From Polytrichum commune (taxonomy: Eukaryota > Streptophyta > Polytrichopsida > Polytrichales > Polytrichaceae): DNA of 64,000 nucleotides. How positions within the stretch are numbered: position 1 is the stretch's first letter; every line of letters starts with the position of its first letter. The notes under the pieces are model-generated. The model had not been told where the DNA came from. It worked only from the letters and a program-made list of their open reading frames with translations, and made no database searches. The stretch spans positions 40,362,001 to 40,426,000 of the forward strand of contig OX485804.1 in assembly GCA_950295325.1 (NCBI GenBank). Reading direction: 5' to 3'. Below, piece after piece: positions 24,621 to 38,504 of the stretch. A program made the translations under genes and the position numbers.

Positions 24621-27487
24621 ATGACGAAGATCTCAGTCAAGGCATATTGTGTAGTGGCTTTGGTCCTGGTTTTGGTGCATATCAGCGTACAGACCTGTGA
24701 GGCAGCAAGACATGCACGGAAACGTTGGAGTTCGTTACATGATAGCAGTGAACCTGGGGCAGCTTCCTTGTTGCCCTCTAGGACTCCGAAGGGCGTGACA
24801 TACCGGCCACCGATTGTCAACTTCAAGTATCAAGGAGGAAGGGTAAGTACCAATCTCAGTTTTTCTAAATAGTGCAAGGTCAGTCAATCTTGAGTCTCTA
24901 TATCATGCCTATCGAGCAGCAGTTAATCGTAAGTTGTTTCCATTAATCCATTGTCTCTAGTGTTGGAAACAGTTTCTTGTGTATAAGCGGGACTGAATAA
25001 TTACCATCAACAGTAATGCTGCTTGGTGCCCTCCTTGATTGGTGCCCTTCTTGTGTTGTCTTAGGAATTTTTTTCAATAGGTAGACTATGACATTGTAAA
25101 ACCTTGAAGTTTCCTTATCGACTTGTCTCAGTATAAAGATGTTTTTCGCAATGAATATATGAACCTTCAGATTTAACATTGACCTATTTTGGAACTGCTT
25201 TTGTATTAATGCAAGCATCAAGAACACTACAAATTCCAAGAAATTTCATAAATACCTGGGAATGTGGATGTTGACTAACTTCTGATTGGTTCTGATTGAC
25301 CATTGACTCTGACAATGTCAACCTCTTCTGCTTTAGACACAAACATGGTCTCAATGAATTCCTCTTAATGGATAATTCCGTCTTTCCAGCTATGTTACTT
25401 CTTTTTGCGAAACAACAAACCATCAGTACATTAGAAGCATGAGAAGTGATTTAGAAACCGTTGATATTCTAATGGGGTACAAGGTATAGACAAACTTTGA
25501 AGATTCTCGTATTTAGGATTTTTGCATGGTCCCCGCCTTCTTCAAGAACCTCTACACATCTTCTTCCTTAAACGAAGAATGTGTCATGGAGACTTCATGT
25601 TTCACTCCGCATTTTTAACATCATCACAGCAATGTGCAGATCATGTGGAAACCGGTACACATCTACTTCGTGTGGTACGGCACATGGACAGAGCAACAGA
25701 AGAATGTGGTTCGAACGGCCACAAATTCCCTCACTCCAAAGCACCCGATCCCACAATGGCCGAACTTAAGCAACATGTACAAGCTCGTGACGGAGTATTA
25801 CCAAGAACTTCCTGGAGAATCACGAAAGTATGCAAGCAAGAGCGTCACCATAGCCGGTGAAATTGACGACGCATACTCGTTCGGTCAGACAATCGACGCC
25901 GGCATCGACCCCGTGCTCATCATCGGTAACCACATCGCTAATTATAGCCTTCCGGAGGACTACGAGCAAGGAATTTACTTCCTCTTCACCTCCGGGGACG
26001 TCACATTCAGAGTGACAAGTTACTGCGGCTACCACTATTCCAATTGCAATGTAACAACCACGAATAATTGCTCCGACTGGTCAAACAATAACTTCATCTA
26101 CGCTTTTGTCCCCCTCCCGTCCGAGACCAACGACCTTATCTATCACTGCAGTGCGTTCAATGCACCACCTGTATTTAACCATGGTTTGGATGTTAGACGG
26201 GCTCCGAACAAGAAGGTTTCACCCGACGGAGGGCTTGATGCTATGACGAACGTTTACATTCATGAGCTTCTGGAGACGATTGTGGATCCATATGGAACTG
26301 CGTGGTTGTATAATGTCACGGAGAATAGCGAGGTCGAGGATTTGTGTGAGTTCAATTTCGCCGCGGGAGATTGGTGGTACTGTTATGTGCCGAGCATTTA
26401 CCCCGATTTCCCTACCAACAATTCGGAATGCTACAACTTCCTGCATGCGTTGGTTGAGCCTAAATCCAACGCATTGTTCAATGTTTACGGTGAACATGGA
26501 TCCCAGTTTCTAATTCAGAAGATCTGGAGCTTGGAGATCAAGGGATGCGCTACTCAACCTGTTGGTGAGTCTTTCAGATTCACATGACAATGTATAGTGG
26601 TTGCCATGTAACATATCTACACTAACAATTATACTTAGTGTCAGCGGTTGAACATTCCTTGTCATTCCTTGTAAAAGTGAATTTGGGCATCATAGATTTA
26701 CAACGTTGTAATTACTGTCCCTTGCTTAGTGTTTGAAATGGCGATATTATCAACGTTTGCAAGTTGTTGTTGTTTCGAAGTCCCGCAGTATGAGTAGCTC
26801 AATCCATTCTAGGTTTCAACGAGTCAGAGATCCTGGCATGTTTCAGATTTGCGTCCTAGTTTGACCTGTGCCGTTATCTTCCCGCGCCAACGGGGAGCGT
26901 CTCGGAACGGTAGTGCGCCAACCACATAAGGTCCACATGATATAATAAGCTTCATGGATCTCGTATGTGTAATGTTATACAGAGAATTGTGCTGCCAACA
27001 CCGTGGTGCTGCATAAACCCAAGGGAACCATCCAGAAAGGCTTGTTCTTCGGCGGAGTCGGGTTGCAAGTCTACGCCCCTGGCCAGAGCTGCAAATGGAA
27101 AATTCTGGTGCGGGGTGCGAAGTCCATCACCCTCTACTTCGAAACGGTTGCACTAACCTACGACGAGCTGGATTTTATCAAAGTGGGCCACGAGAATGAT
27201 GTGCAGGAGACGCTGACTGGGTTTGGGAAGAACATAAAGGTGACAGTCTTTGGAGATGAGGCCAACATACACTTTAACTCGCATGGTGGTAGAAGTCCCC
27301 AACCAGAGTCGGCGGGCTTCATCCTTCACTACGCTGCAGGTAAATCTTTAGAAACTCTTCTGCCAATCGTGTATGTTTCGTCTAGCGTGTTTTGAGGTAA
27401 AGTACCCAGGACTAATTCGCCTACTCACTTTGATTGTTGTGCACGAACACCACAGAGAGATGGGATCGTGTGTTGAAAATTTGTTAA
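24621..27487 (+). CDS. EXORDIUM-like secreted protein with C-terminal CUB-like domain (right copy)
   Basis: Exons are 24621-24842, 25640-26564, 26983-27339 and 27456-27487, with GTAAGT, GTGAGT and GTAAAT donors and AG acceptors. Lengths sum to 1,536 nt, that is 511 aa plus stop. Intron phases are 0, 1 and 1. The N-terminal signal peptide is followed by the EXORDIUM domain (about residues 62-380) and the CUB-like domain (about 384-501). Canonical EXORDIUM proteins end shortly after the position where exon 2 stops (IWSLEIKGCAT), so exon 3 is the added module. Expected location is the cell wall or apoplast. The copy is complete and identical to 237-3103, with at least 1.5 kb of identical upstream DNA, so both may be expressed. 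Exon 4 is the weakest part of the model. Confidence 0.85.
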
Positions 27488-27723
27488 CCATTATGGGCCC
27501 AGTAGTCAACATAATTGCGGGGGATCTATACGACCGTTAAAGAAGAAAGAGATTGGTCTCCAGTTGACAATGGATAAGATACTGCCCGAGAATTGGTTGC
27601 AGAGCCAACAGTGCGCGTGTTAAGGGTTGCTTCCTTGGAACTTGCCTTTCAAACGAATTTGATGTGTAGATCTCTTTGTGTACATAGTAATTGGAGCTAA
27701 CATGGAGACTTTCTGTTTTGCAC

Positions 27724-29500
27724 CCTCCCAGTGTATCAAACATGGAATTAATTACAAGATTGTTAGCAAATTTTCATCATCAAAGTGAAGATTCTTTTGT
27801 CCTTCTAAACAATCGTGTTTTTAGTCCATGATGTTTTTAGCGTATGTCCTTTTAAACTTGCGTGTCAAACAATCAAGGTTTCACCAACCAAATCCTCAGC
27901 GAAGCAATGGAAGTATTTGTAGTGGCCAAACATGTATCTTTTCAATGTTATTCATGATGTGGGTTGTGTTATATTGTGGCAGGTTATTCGTTGTAACTTC
28001 CATTTCATCATTCAAGCGGTCCATTCGTTCAAGTTCTCCATGTTATGGCGTATGAGGTGGAGTGATGAACATGTCAGCTTCCAAGTAATAGACACCATCA
28101 AGTTCCATTGCTTTACAAACTAGCATTTGTGAGAATCCGATTACTTAAGAGCAATGGTGTTATTGCAATTTGAGACATGTGGAAAAAATTGTTAGGAATT
28201 GAGAGCAAGAGCTCAACAAATTTGATTCTTTACCAACTTATCATGCTTCCAGTTTCGGTGAATAGTCTTTCTCACATGCATCTGTTTCTTAAAGGGTGTG
28301 CTCATGTCAAGTATCATTGTTGTAAGCTGTGAACACCCTCTTGTAATGATGGGTCCCCTCCCATTTCACTTGTATGCCTTGATGTTTATGAGAATGTTGG
28401 TGCAACACGGACCAAACTAGTACCTTGGACAAATTCAGCACTTATTAGCATGTCGATTTTGAAAGTGCCGAAATATATGCGTGGAAATTTTGAGATTGAG
28501 TTGGAGTTGTCACTATCCTCATTTATTTTTAGATGTGTCCATGTATTATGGTCTTGATGTTTTTGGTTTGCCCATTATCATGGAAAGAACCATGAAGGGG
28601 ATTGCGTTGGAAGTGCTTCATAATTCATATGCATGGGTACAATAGAGTAGGACGAAGCATGTATTGCCTAGTTACATTACATGAATCAAGGGTTCCCTTA
28701 AAATACTTGTACCAAAATGGTTACAAGAAGAATTCTCTCTTGATTAGATCATGGGTATGGCAAGCATGAAGTATCTCAATACTTGCACAACAAAGCTGAG
28801 TAACTTGGACGTTGTGTGTCTTCCTTGTTAATCATACCCATATTGTATAAGTGGGAGTGATATTTGTTAATCGCCACGGTTGACTCGAGATGCCAACTCA
28901 GTAGTTTATCTTGAATTAGTGTTTCCCGCCTCTCTAAGTTGAAGTTAGTGATTTCCTGCCCATATTTGGGAATGTGTGTCAACATTCTTAGTATAAAACT
29001 TCTATATATGCAAAGAAAGGGTTTGTAGGACAGTTTAGAAACGAGGAGGGGAGAAAAATATGTAAATACTCTAATATTCAACTAACAAAATATTGAAGTG
29101 CATCAAAGTTTAATTTCCTTTGACAATCAAGACTACTGCCCTAACAATCATATCAACTTTTGGACCTTGAATAATGTACATATTCAAACCGGGGAGTCCA
29201 ATCGCATTGTGGCACGTGTCCTTCTAGTGTTCGTGATGGAAAAAGTTGTGAAGTTTCACAAATGTCATTATCACATTTGATGTGTTGGGCCATACCCAGT
29301 ATCCCATCATAAGTAACAATGAAAATTTCCTTTGTATTTTGAACGGCCTTCAAGCGTGTAACTCGCCTAGAGCTTCTGTGGGAGTGGATTATGATTCATT
29401 GTGAGAATTTTAGAGCATATGGCATCCACCAACCTCACAACACTGAATATCCTAATTAGTGTGTGTGGTTTTAATTCCCGGTACACAAGCTATTTTGCCA
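27724..29500. other. Non-coding stretch
   Basis: No supported gene. A short block TCATCATCAAAGTGAAGATTC at about 27776 belongs to the dispersed repeat seen again near 49240 and 52180. Other frames are short and featureless. Confidence 0.45.
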
Positions 29501-29504
29501 AGTC

Positions 29505-30712
29505 GTTAAACTAGTGACGGCTCACACAAGCAACTTCCAACCGTTTCCCATGGGAAGAACATGGGACATACCTCTTAAATCCCATGGGTCACAATGTTAT
29601 AGATGGGAAGTTTGCATGTCCCATGATAGAGGGGAATCATCATGGGACAAACCAAAGTGAGATGCATCAAATATGAGAATTTGTTTCATCTCACAATTGT
29701 CCCTCTCAATCAAAGGAACAATTTTAATTTTTTGATAATGAGAATACAAATTTTTTATTTCAAAACATGATGGCCCCTCCACACTTGGCTCTATCTCCGC
29801 CAATTTATGGTTTTTATTTTGACAATGAATAACGTATCATTGTGAGCTCCAAAAATCATCGGAAAAGTGACTACGACTTCAATTTGGATTTGCTAATCAT
29901 CTCATACTAATCACAAGTTTATTATTGAATGTCCATGAAAAAAAGTTTTATTTTGTTTCATTTTAGAGATATTGTAGATCTAGTCTAGATATGGATGTGA
30001 CTCACCTATATAAGTATTTACCTATGTGTGTGAGAGAGAGAGAGAGGGAATTACCGCCTACAAGTGTTTTTCATTCATCCAACAAGAAGCCTTGAAATAG
30101 TAAACAAGCCTCAACTTACTATTTCTAGTCATTTAGACATTGGGTTTAGGCTCACAAATCCCAAATTAGTTCAATCCAATTTGTTTAAATGAATCCGCCA
30201 AAAATCTATAAGGGACAAGTTTTTATGTTGGATGGAGGAGAGGTGTTTTAATTTCTACATTCTTACATCACAAGGTAAATGCCAACTTTACATATTAACT
30301 ACTTAAAAGCCCTTCAAATGCAATGAGGCAGTGGCTAAGGTGTTGGAGTAGGGTTGTGAGGTCCAAGGTTCAAATCCATTCACCAACACCCCTAGAGCTC
30401 ATCTATAAGTGGGAGGAGCCTACCTATAGGTTAGACCAAGTTTATGGAATGTATATAATTATCTTCTTTTTTTCAAATTTCCCTTTGAAAAAACTTCCAA
30501 GTAGCATATTCCCATCATCCATACAAAATGTCCCATCTACACAATTTCCCATGTACAATTGAACATTCCCATTAGCAATTAAGGGACATGAGAAAAATTC
30601 CCACTCTTTCCACATTCCCTTCCAAGCCTTATGAACCACGGGACATGAAAGAGATTTTTGGGAATTTTTCCCATTGGGACACAAGTGCAAGTTCCATGTG
30701 TGAATTTTTTAC
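29505..30712. repeat. Possible diverged terminal-inverted-repeat element
   Basis: The left side (CACACAAGCAACTTCCAACC, then TTTCCCATGGGAA) resembles the reverse complement of the right side (CACACATGGAACTTGCACTT, then CCCAATGGGAA). Many CCCATGGG-type palindromes occur at both ends. Internal sequence includes a dispersed-repeat fragment (29815-29940), a GA microsatellite near 30030 and a SINE. The ends are too diverged to fix precisely. Confidence 0.3.
30318..30480 (+). mobile_element. tRNA-derived SINE
   Basis: An A-box-like CAGTGGCTAAGGTGTTGGA lies about 30 bases upstream of GGTTCAAATCC, a perfect B box (GGTTCRANYCC). The body continues with CACCAACACCCCTAGAGCTC and ends in a T-rich stretch. 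Spacing of the boxes matches tRNA-type pol III promoters. No intact tRNA cloverleaf is present. Confidence 0.7.
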
Positions 30713-31259
30713 TAAGTGGTGCTAAATTCATGAATACATGTTCATTTATCATGCATTTTAAGAAAATTACCGCATGCTCTAAGGTGTTTGTAGAGTGATG
30801 TTTTTTTAATTAAAAAAGTGAATAGTGCTTGGATGAATAGTGTGGTTACTATATGAGAAATGTGTTGCTATGAATAGATTCTCAATGAACATTGGTTCCT
30901 AGATCGTTTGGTGGCACTGATTTCATAGCGCAAGAAATTTAGTATCACCTGTACTAATTTCCCACACTCGCTTTTAGCCCTCCTTCACTAATTGGGATAA
31001 TCGTTGTAGTACGGACCTGTATCATTTCAGCCCGTTCCACTTGTGCATAGGAATCTATGCCTAGACTTTCTATTCAACATGTTTCATCAATACCGACAAC
31101 ATTATGGTAGCCTCACCACCGCCAACACCACTGTGTCCCTCATAATCTCTTGCAATAGTACATTGTGTTGGTATTATGGTCAATGTTGGTTTGGGATTAT
31201 ACATACATGACTTGGGTTTACCAACAACGGTGACGTTTCCGGAAGCTTAATGATCCTAT

Positions 31260-33070
31260 TAGTGTGGGTCATAATTTCTAATGAACATCCCACATTAATT
31301 TTAGGCAACACCTTGTAAAATTGACCACACAACCATAAGTTGTTAGAGAAACAAATAGGATGCACAAGCTTATGGGGTAAAAAACAAATTAGTGAAATAA
31401 TTAAAGGTAAAGCAACATACACATTTGGACATTCACATGTATATCATATAGCTTTCATTTTAGTGTGTTCCGTCGCCAATCCTTGGTATTTCTCCATAAA
31501 AATATAACATTTCCGCAAAACAATGTCATCCACAAGAATATTTGTCAACAAAATTTGTGTCAATGCATCAAGTGCTCCAATTTCAAGCTAGCTCGCAATG
31601 GCTCTTGGTCAAGTTTTGCTTGGACAAACCTGTCTCACATTATTGTACTAGAAGGGCGTCACTTTGCCAAAGTCTATGTAAGCCATGCCAATTGGCGGAC
31701 CACTAAAAAGTTATGGTTGCATGAGATTTCCCAAGACGTGTTTGGTAAATCTATTCCATATTATTTACACCATCTTAAAGTACTTGCATCAACATCTATC
31801 AAACTTATTATTAGAGAATTTGAAGTTGATACAATTTATATTTTAAATGCTCAACCATTATGGAGTTGCATGCGTCTTCTCCTCATCACCTCTAGGAGCA
31901 TCAAATAGGAATAAACAACTTACATGCATCGTTTGTATGGAGGTCAAGAAACCCATCAAATAAGCAATCCATTGTTCTTTGCACATGATACTCTACTTCA
32001 ATTATCTAGCACCTTTCTATAGTCCCAAAGCAATCACAAAGATGATAAATGTACCACATTTATGCATTTTAAGCATCCAAATTTCTCATTGTAGTATATA
32101 ATGTTGCTTTTGGATTGAATACTTTCCTTGCTTGGGCTTACCATCACGGGCCATTTATTAGAAGTTGCTATCATGGTTTGTAGAGATGTTGGATAAAAAA
32201 TAAAGTAAACAAAAAATTGCTCATAGGACATGTCATTTTCTAAATGGAATTTAGAACATGTGAAATTAAATAGGAATGTGTATACTAAACAATTGCCGGA
32301 TGCTTGAGTTTTATTTAAACAAGTTGCCCAATGCAAGTATCTTCACAACTTTCATAGATTTACCTTCATGACATACCAAGATCGCATTAAAACTTCAAGA
32401 ACTATACTGATCGACATTCACATGTCCATATGGTATCTTGCAAAATTGAGCACACAACCTCGAGTTGTTAGTAAAAACGCATGTGTACAAGCTTGTGGTG
32501 ATAAATATAAAATATGGTAGATAATTAATGGTAGAACAACACATCATGAACATGAATGCCATATAACTCTCATTCACGAGGGTTGACCCTCAGTTCCTCA
32601 TGTTTGTTCATAACAATATAACATTGTCTAATCAATATCATTCATTGTATCGTTTGGTAAAATAATTGGTGTTAATGCATCAAATGCTTCCAATTTCTAA
32701 CTAGTTTGCAAGTGGCTCTTGGTCAATGGTTTGCTTGGCTAAATCTCTCTCAAGCATTGTTATGCTAGAAGGGAATTACTTTGCTAGAGTTTGTGTAGTA
32801 AGCCAAGTCAATTGGTGAACCTCTAAGAAATTGTGGTTGCATAAACTCATGACACCTCCCAAAGGGACTTGTTTGGAACTATCGTTGTAACTTTACACCA
32901 TCTAGAAGCACTTGCCTTGGAATCTATCTTGCCCATTATGGGGGACTTCAAACTTGATTTTAAAAAAATCCTTCTCTATCATTTTTGAGTTCCATGAGTC
33001 TTCTTCTCAACATCTCTAGGATAATAAAATATGGCTAAACAATTATATCCATTCATTGTATAGAGGTCAA
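31260..33070. repeat. Degenerate direct duplication, period about 1.1 kb
   Basis: Positions about 31280-31930 and 32400-33040 are diverged copies in the same order: a GACCACACAACC/GAGCACACAACC block, a TGTCAATGCATCAA block, a GGCTCTTGGTCAA block and a CTCTAGGA block. A 147-codon frame in the first copy (31465-31908) is destroyed in the second, so I do not call it a gene. Confidence 0.65.
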
Positions 33071-33086
33071 GAAACGTAGCAATTAA

Positions 33087-33530
33087 CACTAGAAGGAATC
33101 GTGTCCAAATCAACCTTGCTCTGCAATGATGGCAACCACTATGTCCACTGCCATTCTGACTAAAATCCACATTCTAACTACCACCGTGACTGCACTTTGG
33201 GTATATGTCAGCAAATGTTGGGTGTAACCTGGTTTAGATGGGTGACGGTTGTGATGTCAACCCGATCAGTTGACCACCACTGTTTTGGTAGCCTTTGGGT
33301 GGCGTTCTTTGTGTCTCAGGTTTGGGTTTTGGGCATAGAGTTGCAAGTGGGTTGGCGTTCATGAATTGCACGATGAATTGGCGAGGGTGGCCGCCATATG
33401 TGGGTGGTTTGGCACCTATGTCGGGTGTCATTGGCGCACCCCCGCGCCATTTGTATTTTGGTCATTTCCTCTCCTTTCCTTTGATGGGCTTGTACTCTCT
33501 CAGGGTGTTTGCTACCCAAGCATAAACTAA
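33087..33530 (+). mobile_element. Third CACTA-like terminus
   Basis: It starts CACTAGAAGGAATCGTGTCC and is alignable over its length to 5769-6226, up to the shared GCTACCCAAGCATAA block. Beyond that the two diverge. No matching opposite end was found. Confidence 0.6.
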
Positions 33531-36500
33531 TTCTCCCATATGAAAGAGCTTTTGCACATACAAGAAGTATTGTTCCATGCAAAATCCTAAGGTGGGAGGG
33601 AACAACATTTGCCTTTACATGCAAAAACTTTGTTTTTTACCCTAGTTGCTTCATATTTGTTGTCGCGCACCTCTCCATGAGGAGTGCCCAAAACACCATG
33701 GCCACAAGGGGGACCCCGGAGTGACACCCGGGACTTATGGCACTGTTGGTGAGAGGGCCCAAGTGATCCTAGTGTGGGTGAGGGCCCCAAGCGTTCGGAA
33801 GGCCTCCCACCCACAGAGACTAGGAGTCACGAGGGTAAGGCCATAAGTGATGCGTAGATTATGGCGTGCGAATAATATAATGCTTAAGAACACCTCAATC
33901 AGAGGTGTGAGCTAGGAGATATGGCAATTTGAGTGGGGCGTTGTCGCCCTAGTACAGCAGTGGCCTAGGAGTGGCTCCCATAACTGCCAAGGTTTGAGCG
34001 GGCATAACTTCCTCAATAATAAATCAAATGGAGCTAGTAAGGAATTTATTGGCATCTACATGAAAGGTAGATGATGATGGAGTGGTCACATGTGAGCATC
34101 AAAGTTCATACAAGGAAGTTATGTTGTTTTGAAGTTGTTAGGGGCTTCCAGCCCCAACGGCTAAGGGAAAATGACTACTTGTCCCCAACTCTTGGTAATG
34201 AGACAAAAGGTTTCTTGACAGTGGGGTAGGGGCCCTGCCTAGAGTCCTAGAGGTTTATATGGGTGAGGCGATGTGGCCACCAAACCCACCCAAGGCTGAA
34301 CGGCACGGCCTCAACGGTCATTGGCCCAACATTAGGGCATAGTTGCCTAGTATGGTTCAAGTTGTCATGATGTTGCTCTGGCAACATGATGATCAACTGA
34401 AGATTGGACTTTCATGGATGAAGTCCACATCTTACCATTGGTTACCAATTAAGCAGTGAGTCTTGAATGCAACGTAGGAGGGTTGGTCCCCCTCCTATGA
34501 ACTAAAAGGTCCGCAGTATGGGAAGCTAACCATTCACATGGCAAAATGCAAAGGAATAGCGCTCGTGACCCTTGCTAGAATTAGAAAATGACCAAGATTA
34601 TTAAGGGGCGTTATCAAGGGTTGCGATATTTATGGATCTAGACCACAATAAGAGATGGCGACCATAAACCCCCCGGTAAGTGCAATTGCCATGAACATGT
34701 GGGGGACTCACATCCGCAATCCACCTCCTCAACATTGAGAACCATGCTCAATGTGCAGGTCCGTGGTTTTGAGGTGTTCCTTGCACACGCAGAGGTCACT
34801 CGCACAATGCTTCCCTACGCAACATATGTGGAATTGAGCCACATAGGCGTGCGATTGCTACAAGTGCGGCGAATACAGGTGGAGTTTCTATGGTTTAGGG
34901 CTCTTCATGTGGGTTTACCGCAACTTCAATTCAGAATTGAACCGTGGATTTTTTTTTGGGCCCGTGTGGGTCATGTGTTTTTATGTTGTATGGCGGTTTA
35001 AGTATGTGGGATTTTGCACATGTTCCATACCCGTGCTCAAATGTGTGCAACACCTTTAATTCTTGAACACCAACATTTTTGGATGTTTTTGTGATTGTCA
35101 ATCATGGTTACATTGCACATCCGTCCATAGAATGTTGTCGGAATTATGATTTGGCTTCAATCATATGTCATCCATCTCCTCCCATGCTCGTACAACATTG
35201 TGGATTGTCCAATCCGTCCCTGGCCATCGTACCTTTGGCACAAAAAAATTCCCATCAAAACACGGCATTTCAATTAAGCCAATATGTTTTCAAAGTCGAC
35301 ATATGCGGGATGGGCGGCTAGGTCCCCACGTTGCGCTCATGCATGAATATCAACACATAATCCTTGCCTTGGTGTTTGGCAGAACATTGTAAAAGAAAAC
35401 AATAGCACCAAAAGAGTTCACATGTTGCACATGTTGTGGTTTGTAATCCGTGGCCAGTGCAATGTGATGGGTACACAGTGGAGGCACACATTGGAGGCTT
35501 CCCGCCCACCGTGTCCACGGACGTTAGGTCTAGATGCATGGATCTCCCTCAACAAAGATGTCCATTGTTCTTGGGTGAAGGGAGCAAGTGTGCCCAAAAT
35601 GATGGCGAACCCATCTAGGGATCATTGGCACATGCCAATGAGTTAGTCCTACAATTAACTTATTGCAAGCTCCTTTGGTACAACCTGCCTTTGCAACAAT
35701 TCCAAGTGTGCATGTCATTGCTCAATCTCATGTGGTGGATGTCAAGGGGGGAAATGATGATAACAATGAAGGAGATTCCTCCGGTTTACTACAATACTTT
35801 GGACCACAACAACCGGCGGTTGCACACATACCATCACTAGAATTGCATGGGAGTCGTTGCCCATCCCTCAATTTGTTGCGTTGGATGGTTGTTGTGCACC
35901 TATGCTTGGTCATGCACATGGGACATGCTCATAGGGTGGCGGCAACAATGCGGCAAACCATGTGTGTGGAGAATTTCATGGATCTGCGAGCGGATATTTT
36001 TAGGCAATCAAAATACGGGCCACGAAACTTGTATTTGTGAACCAACCTGTGTTGGCCACACGTGCAGAGACTTGGGTGGTTGGACATGTTTTGGAAAACT
36101 ACATTTGCTTGTTGTTTGGGAGAGACCTCTATGATGCGGAGTTTGGGGATTCATATGGTCATCAAACTATTCTTGTTGGTGATTATGAATTATGGTGAAA
36201 CATAGAAGAACCCTTTCTGGTCTCCGAAACACTTTTGCAACCTCTTTTTGAAAGGTGACCTCGAAGGTGATGAAATGACCTTCCCCAATTTATGGTTTGC
36301 GAGGCGTGATACACCACCGCTTCTTGATGGATATAGATTGTGCGGCGACCACCAAATTTTGGATTGTTCTTTCTATGTTGTAATTTTATGTGTGCAGCCT
36401 CTCATATATATTCTTTGTCATGCCATTCTCCTTTGGGATGAAAGTTTTTTTTTGTATGTTGATCGTGGAAATATGCTCTAGTGTTGCCTGCCACGTGTGT

Positions 36501-38504
36501 GGTTCTAGTGTTTCTGGATTTCCATGTCTCCGCTTCTTCTCCTCAAGAGAAGCTCACAAACATATCTAGGGGCATCAATATACAAGTTCTTTTGAATGTG
36601 CATGATGGTTGTAGCTAAGGTTGGTTGCGTCAGAGTTGTTGGCACTCATTATCTCCCATATTTGTATAAGGGTTTCATGTTGAACTCTTGTTTCCAGTAT
36701 GTCCTTGCAAACATGGACTGCAAGTCAATTATACGTCCATTTTGGGTATCTTTTCTTTACCCATTCCACATGCGCATTACCCTCCCCCCCAATTGACGCT
36801 CACATATACATGTATCCATAACAATCAATTGTCATTTTTAATATGTATTAATATAGGAAGCATACAAAACATACAATGTGTCTAAGCCCCCAAATTTGGG
36901 AATTAAAACCCTATTTGTGCCTTCTCTTATCACTGTTTGTGCCCCATGGACTACATGGTTCTGCCCATAGGGGGTTCAACACAATCTGCACGTTGATGTG
37001 TGTGTTTAGTGTTGTGCATGTGCAAGTACCTTTCCCCCAAGTTGACATATTCTTCTGTTTGTTACTACTAGTGGACAAGTGACCACCTATCAAGGAGTCG
37101 ATAGTCAAGAGCCAATGCATACATCATGTATCAACAATTTATTGCCCTTGCCATATGTGGGAGATACAACATGCACTGCAACAAGTTTTTCATTTTCATT
37201 TCTGTCTTGTTGGTGTTGTTTCCACCCTCAAACGGTGGCCTGGTTGCACTCAATCTTCATAAGATACGTTGCCAAAATCACCCCTAAACAAAGGTGCCCT
37301 ACGTCTCTCTCGTGTTATTATAGCACCCACCATGTTATGAATGTTTGATGTGGGGTGCATCAAGGCTTAAGCCTCTAAGGCTGGAACACACACCCATGTG
37401 TTTATGACCTCCTCGTAGTCAGAGACTTGAGACCTTCTAGACCTTGGCTCGCTATGTAGCACAACGTACCAAGGTCCAATGTTGTCTGCGTTGGCGTAGA
37501 AAACCTGCTAGATGTGAAATAACGGCACGAAAGAATTATGCGGATGTTCTACCATGCATAAAAAATTGGCCAACAAAAAATTTGATTTGTCTCTTTTATA
37601 TGTGGGTTCTCCCATGTCGTCCACGTCATGCCTCACCCAATCGCACTTCATAAAGGCAATGCGTGTAGCAACTTTTATGTAGTCCATTACTCGTATGTGC
37701 TTTAAAACATCGACATAGTATATTTAGCCAACACTTCTCCAATATCAGAACCTTGCACATTCCATGTAGATGTCGAACCGCAATCACAACTCACCATTCC
37801 AACCGAGGATCCATCGGTCAAACCGATAACGATTTCCTTACGCCTCCATTATGGAATATAAATTTATCATCAATTTTCGGGGCATTGAGAGTTTTTTCAT
37901 ATCTACGTCTCTCATGACTTTTCCCGTTTTTTCCAACTTCCGCAAAACCTCCCTCACCCACACAAACAAACTTGGAAATATAGTAATCGGGGCTTCCAAA
38001 TGCACTGCAGCCTCGAACTCTGCTCGAGCTTCACTACTACCCTGTATTAATATAATCTTCCATGATAAGATAAACATTTTTATGGCATTTGGATTTTGAA
38101 TATGGCTAGAAAACAAGTTCTATTATGGATATGGTTTTTTATAAACGGTTATGAATGATTGTGCGTACTAGTTAGAATGATACATGTGTAGTGATTGGAA
38201 CGATGTACGGTTTAAAAACACATACTCATTGGCAATATCTCTTATGTAGGGTATAATAATGAATGTGGTTGCAGCTCCTTATGGTACCTCCCTAATAATT
38301 CTTGTAACAGTATTTTTTGTCCAAATTTTGCGATGTAGTGGCTCATATTTTTTAGCCATGAATTATGCCACTAGTCTGATTACCTCGTCCAACATATGCG
38401 ACTTCGTCATGCATATCTTTGGCCTAGCTATGTTGCTCACATACACTTTTAATAACTTATTCATTCTTTATGCGTTGTACATTCACCGTGTGTACACGGG
38501 TCTG
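33531..38504. other. Long stretch without a recognisable gene
   Basis: Many short frames occur on both strands, but none has a recognisable domain, consistent codon style or exon chain. The sequence is likely decayed transposon DNA. I could not assign it to a family. Confidence 0.4.

Larger units (their letters stand above)
22830..27723. repeat. Right arm of the large inverted duplication
   Basis: This is the reverse complement of 1-4894. Its inner edge (22830) lies in AT-rich sequence and carries only a truncated MITE (22830-23049), whereas the left arm continues through the full MITE. Sequence to the right of 27723 is unique in the window, but the left partner runs off the window edge there, so the outer boundary is unknown. 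Confidence 0.97.

Noticed and set aside
29217-29227. CCTTCTAGTG, reverse complement of the CACTA-like end
   Set aside because: Only about ten bases match well, the orientation does not pair with the end at 33087, and no 3-bp target duplication is evident.
34699-36134. Series of 60-125-codon frames
   Set aside because: No family match, inconsistent frames and strands, and no exon chain could be built.
38259-38504. N-terminal hydrophobic part of the 240-codon frame leading into the LINE
   Set aside because: It precedes the SDH motif but does not resemble an APE endonuclease and has a different base composition; it looks like flank read in frame by chance.
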